Source: Methanothrix soehngenii GP6 (lineage in GTDB: Archaea; Halobacteriota; Methanosarcinia; Methanotrichales; Methanotrichaceae). From it: DNA of 64,000 nucleotides. Under the pieces are notes generated by a model. It saw nothing but the letters and a program-made list of their open reading frames with translations. It was not told the origin of the DNA and made no database searches. Positions within the stretch are counted from its first letter, which is position 1, and the number at the start of each line of letters is the position of its first letter. Positions 1-9,486 of the stretch are shown here, piece by piece. Both the position numbers and the translations under genes were made by a program. Location: positions 496,001 to 560,000 of the forward strand of contig NC_015416.1 of the NCBI RefSeq assembly GCF_000204415.1. The letters run 5' to 3'.

Positions 1-1255
1 AGGTGTTTCTATACCACATCCAGGCCTCGGGATTTATGGGCTCGCCCACAGATCCGAGCAGCCTCAGGCTGGAAACATCGTACTTCTTGGCCCAGGAATC
101 TCCGGCCTTCATCAACATCCTGACTGCTGTTGGAGCAGTGTAGAAGACTGATACCTTGTTGTCCTGAATTATCTTGTACCACCTTCCCAGGTCTGGGAAG
201 TCAGGAGAACCCTCATACATTATGCTGGTTGCACCAAGAACGAGCGGCCCGTACACAATGTAGCTGTGGCCGGTAATCCATCCGATATCGGCTGTGCACC
301 ACCATACATCATTGTCCTTAACATCAAAGACCCAGTGCAGAGTCTGAGCGGGTCCCACCTGGTATCCGCCATGGACATGCTCAATACCCTTAGGTTTACC
401 GGTAGTTCCAGAGGTGTACAGGATGAACAGGCGATCCTCTGAATCCATCTTCTCGCACTCGCATGCGTCGGACTTTCCGGCCACAAGGTCGTCCCACCAA
501 ATATCTTTGCCCTCTTTCATGGGGACGGCAACGCCCGTCCTCTTGCACACCACTACATTCTTCACCGATGGGGTATTAGCTGTAGCTTCGTCGACATTTG
601 GCTTGAGGGGCAGCGGCTTGCCGCGCCGGTAGAAACCATCCACAGTAATAACCACTTTGGCCTCGGCGTCCATGATTCTGCTGTTCAGGCCGCCAGAGGA
701 AAATCCAGAGAATACAATGCAATGAATGGCGCCAATCTTGGCTATGGCCAGCATGGCGATGGGCAGTTGAGGGATCATGGGCATGTATAACATGACTCTG
801 TCTCCCTTTACCACGCCCAGGCTCTTCAGGCCGTTGGCGAACTTATTGACCTCCTTTTCCAGCTGTGCATAAGTGATCTTTTGAGTGGGCTGATCGGTGG
901 GCTCAGGCACGAATATATAGGCCACCTTATCTTTCTTGGCCCCCTGGGCATGCCTATCCACGCAGTTGTGGGTCACATTGCACTTGCCGCCCACGAACCA
1001 TTTGGCATATGGTGGCTTCCATTCTAGGGTTGAGGACCAGGGCTCAAACCAATCTGCGTAGGTCTTGGCCATCTCTCCCCAGAACTGGATGTAGTTGGCA
1101 GAGCACCAGAGGCGCATCTCGCGCTCTGTCTTGAAGCCTTTCTCTTTCATCCACTTCATTACGTTGGAGTTCTCTGCCAGATCCTTGGGTGCCTCGAATA
1201 TCCTTGTCTCTTCCAGTAAAACTGATGTCTTTGCAGTTGCTTTTTCCTCAGCCAA
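1..1255 (-). CDS. acs: AMP-forming acetyl-CoA synthetase, 3' end cut by window edge
   Basis: The reading frame stays open from a TTG at 1255 to the window edge, so about 418 residues of the N-terminal part are visible and the C-terminal lid is missing. It activates acetate with ATP and CoA to acetyl-CoA, the entry step of aceticlastic methanogenesis in Methanothrix. The ATP-binding P-loop ([11 protein letters not shown]) and the core motifs [15 protein letters not shown] and GEPINPEAW are present and match the neighbouring copy almost residue for residue. I chose the TTG because AAGGAGG lies 8 nt upstream, the same layout as in the second copy; ATGs further upstream have no Shine-Dalgarno and would add an unrelated leader. 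It lies in tandem with the acs at 1626-3635, with its own promoter region between. Family assignment is firm; division of labour between copies is unknown. Confidence 0.95.
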
Positions 1256-1437
1256 ATTTACAGCCTCCTTTATAATCCCCACGTCTTCCCAACTCTCCGC
1301 CTGATCTATCCTGATGCCAGGCAGCCAGCCCAACGCAGCCATCTGGCATTCCTTTTATTATCGCAATAGGGCCAAAATCCCAGCCAGCAGGAGCCATTGG
1401 GAATATTGTAGCGATCGATAATTAACCTGTTTTTTCA

Positions 1438-1495
1438 TTTATAAATCTATCGAGGTGACTTAACGTTATGATTGATAATTATCATTATTTAACGT
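1438..1495 (-). promoter_or_regulatory. acs promoter region with TATA box, 12-bp palindrome and flanking direct repeats
   Basis: Reading the minus strand, ATTTATAAA at 1446-1438 is a good archaeal TATA box, giving a leader of roughly 150 nt before the TTG at 1255. Just upstream of the TATA lies the perfect palindrome TGATAATTATCA (1473-1484), framed by direct repeats TTAACGT at 1460-1466 and 1489-1495. The arrangement suggests a transcription-factor site; the role is inferred. The rest of 1256-1606 contains nothing else I can name. Confidence 0.5.
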
Positions 1496-1606
1496 GATTA
1501 ACAAAACACTAGGCTTTTAGAAATTGCCATATTGTATGGATGAGAACGTTAAAGCAATCAATCAAGACTTGATGGAAAAAGAAGACTTTAGCTCCGCTAA
1601 TCTGAT

Positions 1607-1645
1607 AAAAAAAATAGGATCCCCATCAGACGATCTTGGGGATCC
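1607..1645 (-). terminator. hairpin plus T-run after acs
   Basis: On the minus strand GGATCCCC and GGGGATCC (1638-1645 with 1617-1624) form a perfect 8-bp stem that spans the TGA stop of the second acs, followed by an eight-T run at 1614-1607. This has the form of an intrinsic terminator, with the stem overlapping the last codons. Confidence 0.6.
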
Positions 1646-3635
1646 CATCCACTGCTTCTGGATTCATCAGGGTCGATATGTCCCCAACCGGGTTTCCAAG
1701 GGCCCTCGCCTTGACGACACGGCGCATTATCTTGCCGCTCCTCGTCTTCGGGAGGTCGTTGACGAAGTGGACCTCCGTGGGCGCAGCCACCGGCCCAAGG
1801 GTCTTCCTGACGAAAGCGATCGCATCCTTTGCCAGCTCAGGGGACGGTTCATTTCCGACCCTCAGAATGACGAAGGCGACGATCGACTCGCCCTTAACCT
1901 CGTCGGGCTTTCCAACTACTGCCGCCTCGGCTATCTTGGGGTGAGCCACCAGGGCAGACTCGACCTCGGCGTTGGCTATCCTGTGGCCTGCGACGCTGAG
2001 AACATCATCGATTCTGCCCTGGATGAAGAAGTAGCCGTCCTTGTCCCTCTGCGCCTTGTCTCCAGCGAGATAGACGCCGCGGCGGCCGGGAACATCCCAG
2101 TAGAACTGCCAGTACTCCTTCATGAACCTCTCTTTGTCGCCCCAGAACGCCCTGAGCATCGAAGGATAGGGCTTCAATGCCACTATGTTGCCTCCGGATC
2201 CCAGAGGAACCTCATTCCCTTCCTCATCCAGGATGGATATGTCATATCCGGGGAGCGGGAATGTGCACGATCCGGGCTTCAGTGGCGTGATGGGCAGCGG
2301 AGAGTTGAGGAAGGTTCCGGTCTCGGTCTGCCACCAGGTGTCCATGATCTGGAGCTCGCCTCGTCCAATGTGCTCACGATACCACATCCAGGCCTCCGGA
2401 TTGATCGGCTCGCCGACGGATCCCAGTAGCCTCAGGCTTGAGAGGTCGTACTTATCAGGCCATTCTGCGCCCTGCTTCATGAACATCCTTACCGCCGTGG
2501 GGGCAGTGTAAAGGACGGTGACCTTGTGGTCCTGGATGTTCTTCCACCACCTACCGAAGTCTGGATAGTCTGCAGCGCCCTCGTACATGAGGCTGGTCAT
2601 GCCCAGAATGAGCGGAGCGTAGACGATGTAGGAGTGACCGGTGACCCATCCAATATCGGCGGTACACCACCAGACATCGTCGTCCTTCAAGTCGAAGACC
2701 CAGTGAAGCGTCTGAGCCGGTCCGACGGCGTTTCCGCCCGTTGCGTGCTCGATACCCTTGGGCTTGCCGGTTGTGCCGGAGGTGTAGAGGATATACAGCC
2801 TGTGCTCCGGGTCAACCCATACCGGCTCACACTCTTCGGACTGGCCCTTGACCAGATCATGCCACCAGACGTCCCTGCCCTCTTTCATGGAAACGTCAAC
2901 GCCCGCACGCTTGTAGACGATAATCTTCTCAACTGACGGAGCGCCGCCAGCTGCCTCGTCGGCGTTCGGCTTCAGAGGCACCGGCTTTCCGCGCCTGTAG
3001 AATCCATCCACGGTGATGATGGCTCTGGAACCGCAGTCAGCAGCCCTGTCCATCAGGCCTTTGGAGCTGAATCCGGAGAAAACCACGCTGTGGATGACGC
3101 CGAGCTTGGCGCAGGCGAGCATGGCGATGGGAAGCTGGGGTATCATGGGCATGTAGATGCTGACCCGATCCCCCTTCTTCAAGCCGAGGCTCTTGAGGCC
3201 GTTTGCGAACTTATTGACCTCCTTATAGAGGTCGCCGTAGGTGATCTTCTGGACTGGCTGGTCTGTCGGCTCTGGTATCCATATGTATGCAACTTTGTCC
3301 TTCTTTGCGCCCTTGGCGTGCCTGTCCACGGCGTTGTATGTGATGTTGATTTCACCTCCAGTGAACCAGTGGAAGTAGGGCATCTCCGAGTCGTCCATCA
3401 CCTTAGTATAGGTCTTGTGCCAGTCAACGTACGTCTTTGCCATCTCGTCCCAGAACTCGAGGTAATGCTCATCAGAGGAGCACCAAGCACGCATCTCCTT
3501 CTCAGTCTTGAACCCTTTCTTCTTCATCCACTGCATCACGATTGACTTTTCTACCAACTCTTTTGGCGGATTAAAGATTCTGGTCTCGTCCTGAAATACT
3601 GTCGTCTTCAACTTCTTGTCTTCTTTGCCAGCCAA
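1626..3635 (-). CDS. acs: AMP-forming acetyl-CoA synthetase (second, complete copy)
   Basis: Complete acetyl-CoA synthetase of about 669 residues, the usual length for the family. It forms acetyl-AMP and then acetyl-CoA from acetate, feeding the CODH/ACS complex in the cytoplasm. Visible motifs are the P-loop [18 protein letters not shown], the acetate/AMP pocket GEPINPEAW and DTWWQTETG, the hinge region [14 protein letters not shown], and the C-terminal catalytic lysine in [15 protein letters not shown] at 3644 would also give an open frame, but it lies inside the Shine-Dalgarno GGAGGTG. The TTG at 3635, 8 nt after GGAGG, matches the first copy and is preferred. The two copies are clearly paralogous; tandem acs genes are typical of Methanothrix, which uses this high-affinity route rather than acetate kinase. 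Confidence 0.97.
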   Translation of the reverse strand: MAGKEDKKLKTTVFQDETRIFNPPKELVEKSIVMQWMKKKGFKTEKEMRAWCSSDEHYLEFWDEMAKTYVDWHKTYTKVMDDSEMPYFHWFTGGEINITYNAVDRHAKGAKKDKVAYIWIPEPTDQPVQKITYGDLYKEVNKFANGLKSLGLKKGDRVSIYMPMIPQLPIAMLACAKLGVIHSVVFSGFSSKGLMDRAADCGSRAIITVDGFYRRGKPVPLKPNADEAAGGAPSVEKIIVYKRAGVDVSMKEGRDVWWHDLVKGQSEECEPVWVDPEHRLYILYTSGTTGKPKGIEHATGGNAVGPAQTLHWVFDLKDDDVWWCTADIGWVTGHSYIVYAPLILGMTSLMYEGAADYPDFGRWWKNIQDHKVTVLYTAPTAVRMFMKQGAEWPDKYDLSSLRLLGSVGEPINPEAWMWYREHIGRGELQIMDTWWQTETGTFLNSPLPITPLKPGSCTFPLPGYDISILDEEGNEVPLGSGGNIVALKPYPSMLRAFWGDKERFMKEYWQFYWDVPGRRGVYLAGDKAQRDKDGYFFIQGRIDDVLSVAGHRIANAEVESALVAHPKIAEAAVVGKPDEVKGESIVAFVILRVGNEPSPELAKDAIAFVRKTLGPVAAPTEVHFVNDLPKTRSGKIMRRVVKARALGNPVGDISTLMNPEAVDGIPKIV

Positions 3636-3807
3636 TTTCAACACCTCCTAAATCAAAGCCTAATATTTCGCGCACTTTTCTCCTATCCCAGGGAAAACTT
3701 GACGCGAAGAACCTGCCCGCTGTCCACTCTAATTCGTCATAGAGAACAGCAGTTTTGCACATTTCCGATTTGTCTTTCAGATAAATAAGGTTTTTGCTTG
3801 TTAATAA

Positions 3808-3816
3808 TTATAAATA
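3808..3816 (-). promoter_or_regulatory. TATA box for second acs
   Basis: TATTTATAA on the minus strand in an AT-rich stretch, about 170 nt upstream of the TTG start, implies a long leader as for the first copy. The remainder of 3645-4020 shows no gene or RNA that I recognise. Confidence 0.45.
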
Positions 3817-4020
3817 ATAACGATTATAGATCCTATGGCTTGAAGAGATGGTCGAATCTCGAAGAGCCTAAAAGCAGCCGTGCCCGGCCGCTGGAAGAAT
3901 ACTGTTAATGACAGCTCATTCAGGCTCACAGATCTGAGGAAATTAATGCAAAAATAGCATCGCGAGCAACAACCATGGCTCTTTTCCGCAGCAAAACCTA
4001 AATAAATAGTTGACTATGAA

Positions 4021-5334
4021 TCATAATTGGAGAATTCCACTTAAATAATATGGAGTGGTTTCCATGATCTTTATCTGGCACCATCTTCCCAGATCAAGCG
4101 CGCCGGGGATCACAATGCCAGCATAATTGGCAGATCGGGCCTTCATGGTCTTGTCTCTCCCACACTCAGTCACAAGAGCATGCAATACCTTCCCCAAATA
4201 ACGGCGATTCCTCCTCTCAGCGATCTCCAGCCATAATCGGGTCATCTCCCTCGAGCGGTCTTTCTTAATCCTGTCCGGCATGTCGTAGAGACTGGCGGCT
4301 GATGTTCCAGGCCGAGGAGAGAATCTGGTGATATTCACCTTATCCGGCTGCAATCTCTCAATCAGGCTCATGCTCTCCTCAAAATCCTTATCCGTCTCGC
4401 CGGGAAAGCCAACGATAATATCAGTTATTATGGAGATGTCTGGATAGGCAAATCGAAAGGCGCTCACAAGCTCGAAGAACTCATCTGAGGTGTATACGCG
4501 TCCCATCCTCTGCAAGATTTCATCTGAGCCGGACTGAACGGGGATATGCAGGAAACGGTAGATCTTTGGGCTCTGAAATGCCTCAATAAGCCTATTCTGG
4601 ATGAGCCGAGCGCTATCGGGATTCATCATTCCAACCCTGAGCATAAAATCCCCTGGAATCTCAGTCAGCGTCTCCAGCAGCCCGGCCAGATCAGATCCAA
4701 TATCAGATCCAAATGCGGCAGTGTCCTGAGCAGATATCTGGATCTCGGCTGTGCCAAGCTGTGCCAGCCTTTCCACGGCAAGGACCACATCCTCAACCGG
4801 GCGGCTCTTCAGCCTGCCCCTGGCTTTTGAGACTATACAATAGCTGCATGAGCCGTTGCAGCCGTCCGCCACATTGACAATGCCGCAGCTCTCTCCTCCG
4901 GGAGATGATTCGCGAAGATGAACAGCAATATGCCTCTCGCGCAGCATTTCTTCAGATTGAAAATTCTGAGATTGTAATTGCCCGGATTGCATATGCTGCG
5001 AAGGCATGAGCCAACCATCAAAGAGTCCAGCGATCCTGGCGGCATCTCCTTGACTCAAAGGTCCCAATCGCCCCCGGCAGCAGAGCGTTTGAATCGACTG
5101 GGGTATTGCCGCCGCCAGGCAGCCGGCGACGACCAGCCTCTCGCCCTCCAGCTGCCGCAGCCGGCGGAGGATCTTTCTCTCCGTCCTTTCGGTGACCGCA
5201 CAGGTGTTCACTATCACCATGTCCGCCTCCTTCAGGCCGGAAGGGATATGGCCCATCTCCCTCAGGGCCTCTGCCAGATCCTGAGAATTCCCGAAGTTCG
5301 ATGTGCAGCCGAAGGTCTCGATATAAAACCTCAT
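4021..5334 (-). CDS. threonylcarbamoyladenosine tRNA methylthiotransferase (MtaB/CDKAL1 type)
   Basis: 437-residue radical-SAM methylthiotransferase. The N-terminal UPF0004 domain begins with the typical MRFYIETFGCTSNFGN and has further cysteines in VIVNTCAV and VAGCLA, which bind the auxiliary iron-sulfur cluster. The radical SAM core has the CxxxCxxC motif CNGSCSYC near residue 160, and a TRAM-like RNA-binding domain closes the protein. The archaeal and eukaryotic members of this group (e-MtaB) convert t6A at position 37 of ANN-decoding tRNAs to ms2t6A. The ATG is firm because it overlaps the stop of the upstream permease gene by ATGA, so the two genes are probably co-transcribed and translationally coupled. 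A role other than tRNA modification is unlikely. Confidence 0.92.
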   Translation of the reverse strand: MRFYIETFGCTSNFGNSQDLAEALREMGHIPSGLKEADMVIVNTCAVTERTERKILRRLRQLEGERLVVAGCLAAAIPQSIQTLCCRGRLGPLSQGDAARIAGLFDGWLMPSQHMQSGQLQSQNFQSEEMLRERHIAVHLRESSPGGESCGIVNVADGCNGSCSYCIVSKARGRLKSRPVEDVVLAVERLAQLGTAEIQISAQDTAAFGSDIGSDLAGLLETLTEIPGDFMLRVGMMNPDSARLIQNRLIEAFQSPKIYRFLHIPVQSGSDEILQRMGRVYTSDEFFELVSAFRFAYPDISIITDIIVGFPGETDKDFEESMSLIERLQPDKVNITRFSPRPGTSAASLYDMPDRIKKDRSREMTRLWLEIAERRNRRYLGKVLHALVTECGRDKTMKARSANYAGIVIPGALDLGRWCQIKIMETTPYYLSGILQL

Positions 5335-6371
5335 TCCAAAGCCTCACTTGAGGCCGTCTCCTCCCTTCTCACCTGATAGATCCCACTGATCGCCCCTATG
5401 ACCGCCGGGGCGAGGAAAAAGCCGCCGATCCCTGCCACCAGAGCCCCTCCAAAAAAGGAGAGCATTACCAGCAATGGGTGCAATGAGGATCTGGTGGAGA
5501 TGATATAGGGCCTTATGAAAAGCTCTGAGGGGAGATAGATGAGAGCGGAGCTGATGACCAGGAAGAATAAAGCACCCTCCAGGCCCACGGTGAAGTAGCG
5601 GTAGACGGCCAGGGGGACCAGGACCGCCCAGGAGGTGAGGACCGGGACCATGCCTGCGATAAAGACGATGCTCGCCAAAGCTATGGGCCGGGGGATGTCG
5701 AAGAGGAAGAATATCACCGCTGCGATCAAGCTTCCCACGATTGATGTATAGACGGTGCCGATGAATATGCCGCTCAGAATTCGGTCGATTCTATCGATGT
5801 ACCGCTCAAGAACCCTCATCTCTCCGTCTGGCAGGAGGGATATCAGCGATCCCACAAAGCCCTCTCCATCCAGGAGGATGAAGTAGCAGATGGGAAAGGA
5901 GATGAGAAAGTTGATTATCCCCAAAGAGGCCATCCTGCCGATTTGGAGGATGGGAATAGATGCTGCCAGAGAGGCGATCAGGCCGAAGGCGTTCTCCAGA
6001 CCGGAGAGCAGGCTCTCCCTGGCCCAGGAAGGAAGGTCTGTCGCCGTCTGCTGCATGAGATATCCAAGCCAGTACCTGAGCGCCTCCTGGTTCTTTGCCA
6101 GGGCTATTATCTGAGTGGCCACCTCAAGGCTTCCCAGGCCCAGCATCAGGAATATGGGGACCACGACGCAGATGGCAGCAACAAGCGACCCGAGCTTTTT
6201 TCTCTTGCCGAACCGATCCCTTATGGGCCGGCCCACATAGGCAAAAACGCTGCCCAGGATTATGCCGTCTAAGAATGGAAAGGCAAAGCATGCGGTCATG
6301 AGGACCGCGGCCAAGGCTAGGATTAAAATGCCCTTATGCTCTGAGCACCAGCGATCAGGGTCGTAGTCCAT
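5331..6371 (-). CDS. AI-2E/PerM-family membrane permease
   Basis: 346-residue integral membrane protein with about eight hydrophobic segments and the layout of the AI-2E transporter (UPF0118/PerM) family. It has an N-terminal helix pair, a polar central region around residues 100-130, and a C-terminal block of four helices containing a proline-glycine-rich stretch (FFGGALVAGIGGFFLAPAV). Members export or exchange varied small solutes; some are Na+/H+ antiporters, so the substrate here is not known. The gene overlaps the downstream tRNA methylthiotransferase by 4 nt. No regulatory element is obvious upstream, where dispersed repeats begin. Confidence 0.85.
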   Translation of the reverse strand: MDYDPDRWCSEHKGILILALAAVLMTACFAFPFLDGIILGSVFAYVGRPIRDRFGKRKKLGSLVAAICVVVPIFLMLGLGSLEVATQIIALAKNQEALRYWLGYLMQQTATDLPSWARESLLSGLENAFGLIASLAASIPILQIGRMASLGIINFLISFPICYFILLDGEGFVGSLISLLPDGEMRVLERYIDRIDRILSGIFIGTVYTSIVGSLIAAVIFFLFDIPRPIALASIVFIAGMVPVLTSWAVLVPLAVYRYFTVGLEGALFFLVISSALIYLPSELFIRPYIISTRSSLHPLLVMLSFFGGALVAGIGGFFLAPAVIGAISGIYQVRREETASSEALE

Positions 6372-6607
6372 GGTTCACACCAAAGAATGAAGCATCTTGT
6401 CTTGCCGCGGAATTCATTCGCTTGATAGATATGGGTGACGCTTTATTAATGTTTCAAGGGAATGAAGATTGAGTGGGAGAGATGCGCCAGAGTTGCATAA
6501 GGAGATGATGACTGAGGATCGAGCATTCTCCAGGGCCAGGAAATAGATGCTTCTTGTGACTTCGCCTGCTACTATTGTTCGTCTTTTTTCTAACCTTAAT
6601 CGTTTCT

Positions 6608-6716
6608 GTGCGTCTCTGTGAGCTTTGTGACTCTGAGGTTTTATTCCGTAACTACCATGTGTTTGAATATTCAGCTACGAATATTAACCGCAGAGACGCA
6701 GAGTTCGCAGAGACGT
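6608..6716. repeat. CACAGAG-type inverted repeat element
   Basis: A roughly 30-nt arm at 6608-6645 (CGTCTCTGTGAGC...) is imperfectly complementary to the arm around 6688-6716 (AACCGCAGAGACGCAGAG...), so the stretch can fold into a long hairpin. It belongs to the dispersed intergenic family rich in CAGAGACGCAGAG. The gap 6372-7140 contains only this and the two related elements below, with no gene I can support. Confidence 0.6.
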
Positions 6717-6751
6717 GGAAATTTACCTTATTACCAGCACTTGAAAAAAAA

Positions 6752-6910
6752 GGCTCCTCGCTATTTTGTATGGGCGAACTTGAATCGCTGGTTCTCTGTG
6801 TCTCGGTGCCTCAGTGGTGAACCGCTATGCATTGACCCAACCACAGAGACGCAGAGGAAACGAGGCCATATTCTCTGACTTAACTCACCCACATAATTCA
6901 ACGAAGAGCC
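6752..6910. repeat. 159-bp MITE-like element, copy A
   Basis: The element starts GGCTCCTCGCT and ends with the near-complement ACGAAGAGCC, giving terminal inverted repeats. Inside, a second inverted pair of CTCTGTGTCTC and CCACAGAGACGCAGAG arms forms a nested hairpin. A second copy of exactly the same length and roughly 80% identity by eye is at 10612-10770. It has no coding capacity. It resembles a non-autonomous miniature transposable element or a REP-type palindromic element; no transposase with matching ends is in the window. Confidence 0.75.
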
Positions 6911-6945
6911 AAAAAAAAAGCATATTTCTGAGCAAATAGTCGTCT

Positions 6946-7047
6946 CCGTTCGTTCGTCCTCCGTGCGCTCTGCGCCTCTGCGGTTTTATTCCGTAACCAC
7001 CAGGGTTAATTATCCGCTACCCACTCGATACAGCGAAGAGCCATTTT
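6946..7047. repeat. partial copy of the CAGAG repeat family
   Basis: Contains one CTCTGCGCCTCTGCGG arm and ends with AGCGAAGAGCC, the right terminal repeat of the 159-bp element, but lacks the second internal arm. It is a half or rearranged copy. Confidence 0.5.
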
Positions 7048-7140
7048 ATTTCACAGCTAATTATTTCACCACAAAGAACACAAAGCGCACAAAGGTCTCA
7101 GAAAGGAAAAGACGGCACTCCTTCGAAAGCTCATCCCCCC

Positions 7141-8280
7141 TCAGGCACGTGCCAGCTCCAGCATTCCCTCCAGCCGCTCCAGCCTCTCCCCTGGATCCCG
7201 GTTCTGCTCTCGTACCCAATGGAGCAGCTTCTTTACCGCCAGTCCGCTGTCGATGATATCTCCCGCCTTCTCCACTCCCTCTAGCAGGTCTTCTGAGCGG
7301 CCGGTGATGCAGAGCAATGGCGCAGCATTCAGGCATACAATATCCCTTCTATCCCCGCGGTCAAAACCCGACAGAACTCGAAGGAGCCTTACTGCCTCCT
7401 CTTCGATATTCCCACGGTTGAGAAGAGCAGACTCATCCCCCTTCTCCAGGCCCAGGTCGCAGGCATTTAGGGCATATTCCCTGATCCTGCCATCCTCATC
7501 CAGCTCTGCTACATCCGTCCTTCCAAGAGTCGAGAGTTCATCCATCCCCCGCAGATCGTCACCGCTCCGGCCGTGGATAACAAAGGCCCTCTTGTAGCCG
7601 ATCTCCTTCATAGCCCTGGCTATTGGCAGAACCATCTCTCGGCTGTAGACCCCGCGAACACCGTAAGCGGGCAGAGCGGGATTGGCCAGAGAGCCAGCGA
7701 TGTTCAGAACGGTGCCGAACCTGATCTGAGAGAGGATCCTGGAGAGGGCAGAGGGATGGACCTTGCCGCTCATGCCGTTGAATATGCCGATCCCTGCCAC
7801 TTCGATGCTCCTTTTCACCAGGTCCACATCGCAGTCAACGTCTATCCCGAGCTGCTCGAGCATATCCACTGTGCCGCAGCTGGAGGTTATGGCCCGAGAA
7901 CCGTGCTTGGCCATGTTGATCTTGTCCGCCGCCGCCACAATCGAGGCCGCGGTGCTGATGTTGAAGGTCTTGATCGAGTCCATGCCCGTCCCGCAGTTAT
8001 CAGCCAGCGGCCCCTGGACGCATGGGCGGACCTTCAATGTGTCCACCTCATATATCGCCTCCCAGATGCCGGCGATCTCCTCAGCTGTCGCCCCCTTGGC
8101 GGTGATGGCAGCCAGGAACGCCCCCTGCTGCAGATCCGGCTGCTCGTCATTCAGGATCTGACGGAATAGATCTGAGGCTTCGCCTCGGGTCAGGTTCCGA
8201 CCTTTGATCAGTTCGTCCACCTTTCCCCCAAAATGCTTCAGGCTCTCTTCCGACACTATTTTCAGCAAATCTTTCGCCAT
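7141..8280 (-). CDS. anthranilate phosphoribosyltransferase-like protein (TrpD superfamily)
   Basis: 379-residue member of the glycosyltransferase family 3/TrpD fold. The small helical domain at the N-terminus is followed by the PRPP-binding region with CGTGMDSIKTFNIST (near residue 95) and KHGSRAITSSCGTVDMLE. In true TrpD the first motif reads GTGGD. The conserved TrpD segment with HPAMK and a RTxFNxxGPLxNP signature is here HPSAL and GTVLNIAGSLANP, so the acceptor may not be anthranilate. The gene is the last of a likely operon with an MDR dehydrogenase and cobT, not with other trp genes. A phosphoribosyl transfer reaction is expected; the substrate is unknown and a link to cobamide or nucleotide metabolism is only inferred from context. 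Confidence 0.8.
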   Translation of the reverse strand: MAKDLLKIVSEESLKHFGGKVDELIKGRNLTRGEASDLFRQILNDEQPDLQQGAFLAAITAKGATAEEIAGIWEAIYEVDTLKVRPCVQGPLADNCGTGMDSIKTFNISTAASIVAAADKINMAKHGSRAITSSCGTVDMLEQLGIDVDCDVDLVKRSIEVAGIGIFNGMSGKVHPSALSRILSQIRFGTVLNIAGSLANPALPAYGVRGVYSREMVLPIARAMKEIGYKRAFVIHGRSGDDLRGMDELSTLGRTDVAELDEDGRIREYALNACDLGLEKGDESALLNRGNIEEEAVRLLRVLSGFDRGDRRDIVCLNAAPLLCITGRSEDLLEGVEKAGDIIDSGLAVKKLLHWVREQNRDPGERLERLEGMLELARA

Positions 8281-8366
8281 CTTCCCCTCGCTTCGTCCCT
8301 TAAAAAACTATAAACTGACTATAATTTCGCAACAAATAGATTCAAGCTGCTATTGCTGTATCTGCT

Positions 8367-9470
8367 CTAAACCGCACAGACAACAGACTTCAATCCTGCT
8401 CGCCTGGAGGAGTGCTCAAATGCATCCGAGATTCGGGCTAGATCGGCTCTTTTGGTGATGATCCAGTTCGCCCTGATCCCGCCTGATTCCAGGAGGCTGG
8501 CAGCCATTCTGTTCTGCCGGCTGCTGCAGCCATATGCTCCTGTTATGGTCTGCTCGAGGTAATGCATCGATCGCAGGTCGATCATCCCCTCATAATCGCC
8601 CGGCTGGGGCCCAGAGAATATGCATATCCTCCCACCAGGGGCAAGCAGCCTCATCTGCCTTTGGTCGATCTTCACCTCAGGGGTGGCAGTGAGGATAACG
8701 TCAACTCCCCTGCCATCGGTCTCGCTCAAGATTGTCCTTTCCGCTTCCTCGAACGGGTCCTGCCCCTCCTCCCGGTTGCCGCTAAACCAGCCGATCACCC
8801 GGGCAGAGGTATGCCTCTTGATCTCCCTGATCCGTCCGGGCAGCCTCTCTGCCAGCAGGATCTCTCCTGCCCCCCGCATCTCCGCCAGAAGGGCATGAAG
8901 AGCGCCAATCGGTCCTCCGCCCCAGATCAGGACGGTGTCACCCTCTCCGACCCTGGCCTGCTCCTGGCCGTTAATGCAGCAGGCCAGAGGCTCGGCCAGG
9001 GTGAAGAGGGCCGGGTCCACTTCCTCGGGCAAGCGATTTAGAGCGGTGCTGATGCCAAAATGCTCAGAAAAGCTCTGAGCTGGCAGGGGCAGGGCCAGGT
9101 ACTCGGCAAACCCCCCGTCAATGTTGAAGCCGATTATCTTCATGTCCCGACAGCGGTTGTCTGCACCCCGAAAGCAGGCATGACAGTGTCCACAGGCGAT
9201 GCCCGGCCAGACCTGGACCAGCTCGCCTGCCCTTAATTGACGGCCATCAGCCTGCACTTTGCGGTCTATCTCTTCTATCCGGCCCACAACCTCATGCCCC
9301 AGGATGCGCGGATAGCAGAGGTCCCTGTGCCCCTGATCGAGCATCTTTATGTCCGTGCCGCAGACAGCGCAAGCCTCGACCCTGATCAGCGCCCCTCCTG
9401 GAGGGCACCGAGGCCTTGGCAAATCCATCAGCGCCAGATTCTTTGGCCTCTTCAGCACAGCCGCCTTCAT
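8367..9470 (-). CDS. zinc-dependent medium-chain alcohol/polyol dehydrogenase
   Basis: 367-residue MDR-family dehydrogenase. The N-terminal GroES-like domain has the catalytic zinc ligands in CAVCGTD (Cys near 38) and GHEVVG, and the structural zinc lobe GIACGHCHACFRGADNRC with its four cysteines. The Rossmann domain has the nucleotide motif VLIWGGGPIGAL near residue 185. It most resembles the threonine/sorbitol dehydrogenase branch, so it probably oxidises a secondary alcohol with NAD(P)+, but the substrate cannot be read from sequence. The gene starts 16 bases after the stop of cobT and precedes the TrpD-like gene, in one direction, which suggests co-expression. Confidence 0.85.
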   Translation of the reverse strand: MKAAVLKRPKNLALMDLPRPRCPPGGALIRVEACAVCGTDIKMLDQGHRDLCYPRILGHEVVGRIEEIDRKVQADGRQLRAGELVQVWPGIACGHCHACFRGADNRCRDMKIIGFNIDGGFAEYLALPLPAQSFSEHFGISTALNRLPEEVDPALFTLAEPLACCINGQEQARVGEGDTVLIWGGGPIGALHALLAEMRGAGEILLAERLPGRIREIKRHTSARVIGWFSGNREEGQDPFEEAERTILSETDGRGVDVILTATPEVKIDQRQMRLLAPGGRICIFSGPQPGDYEGMIDLRSMHYLEQTITGAYGCSSRQNRMAASLLESGGIRANWIITKRADLARISDAFEHSSRRAGLKSVVCAV

Positions 9471-9486
9471 AGTTCGATCCTGGATC

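Noticed and set aside
1524-2429. Long open frame opposite acs
   Set aside because: Shadow of the acs gene on the other strand; protein is low in recognisable motifs and the acs frame is certain.
6590-7047. CRISPR-like array
   Set aside because: Repeats are palindromic CAGAG arms of varying length without regular spacers or cas genes.
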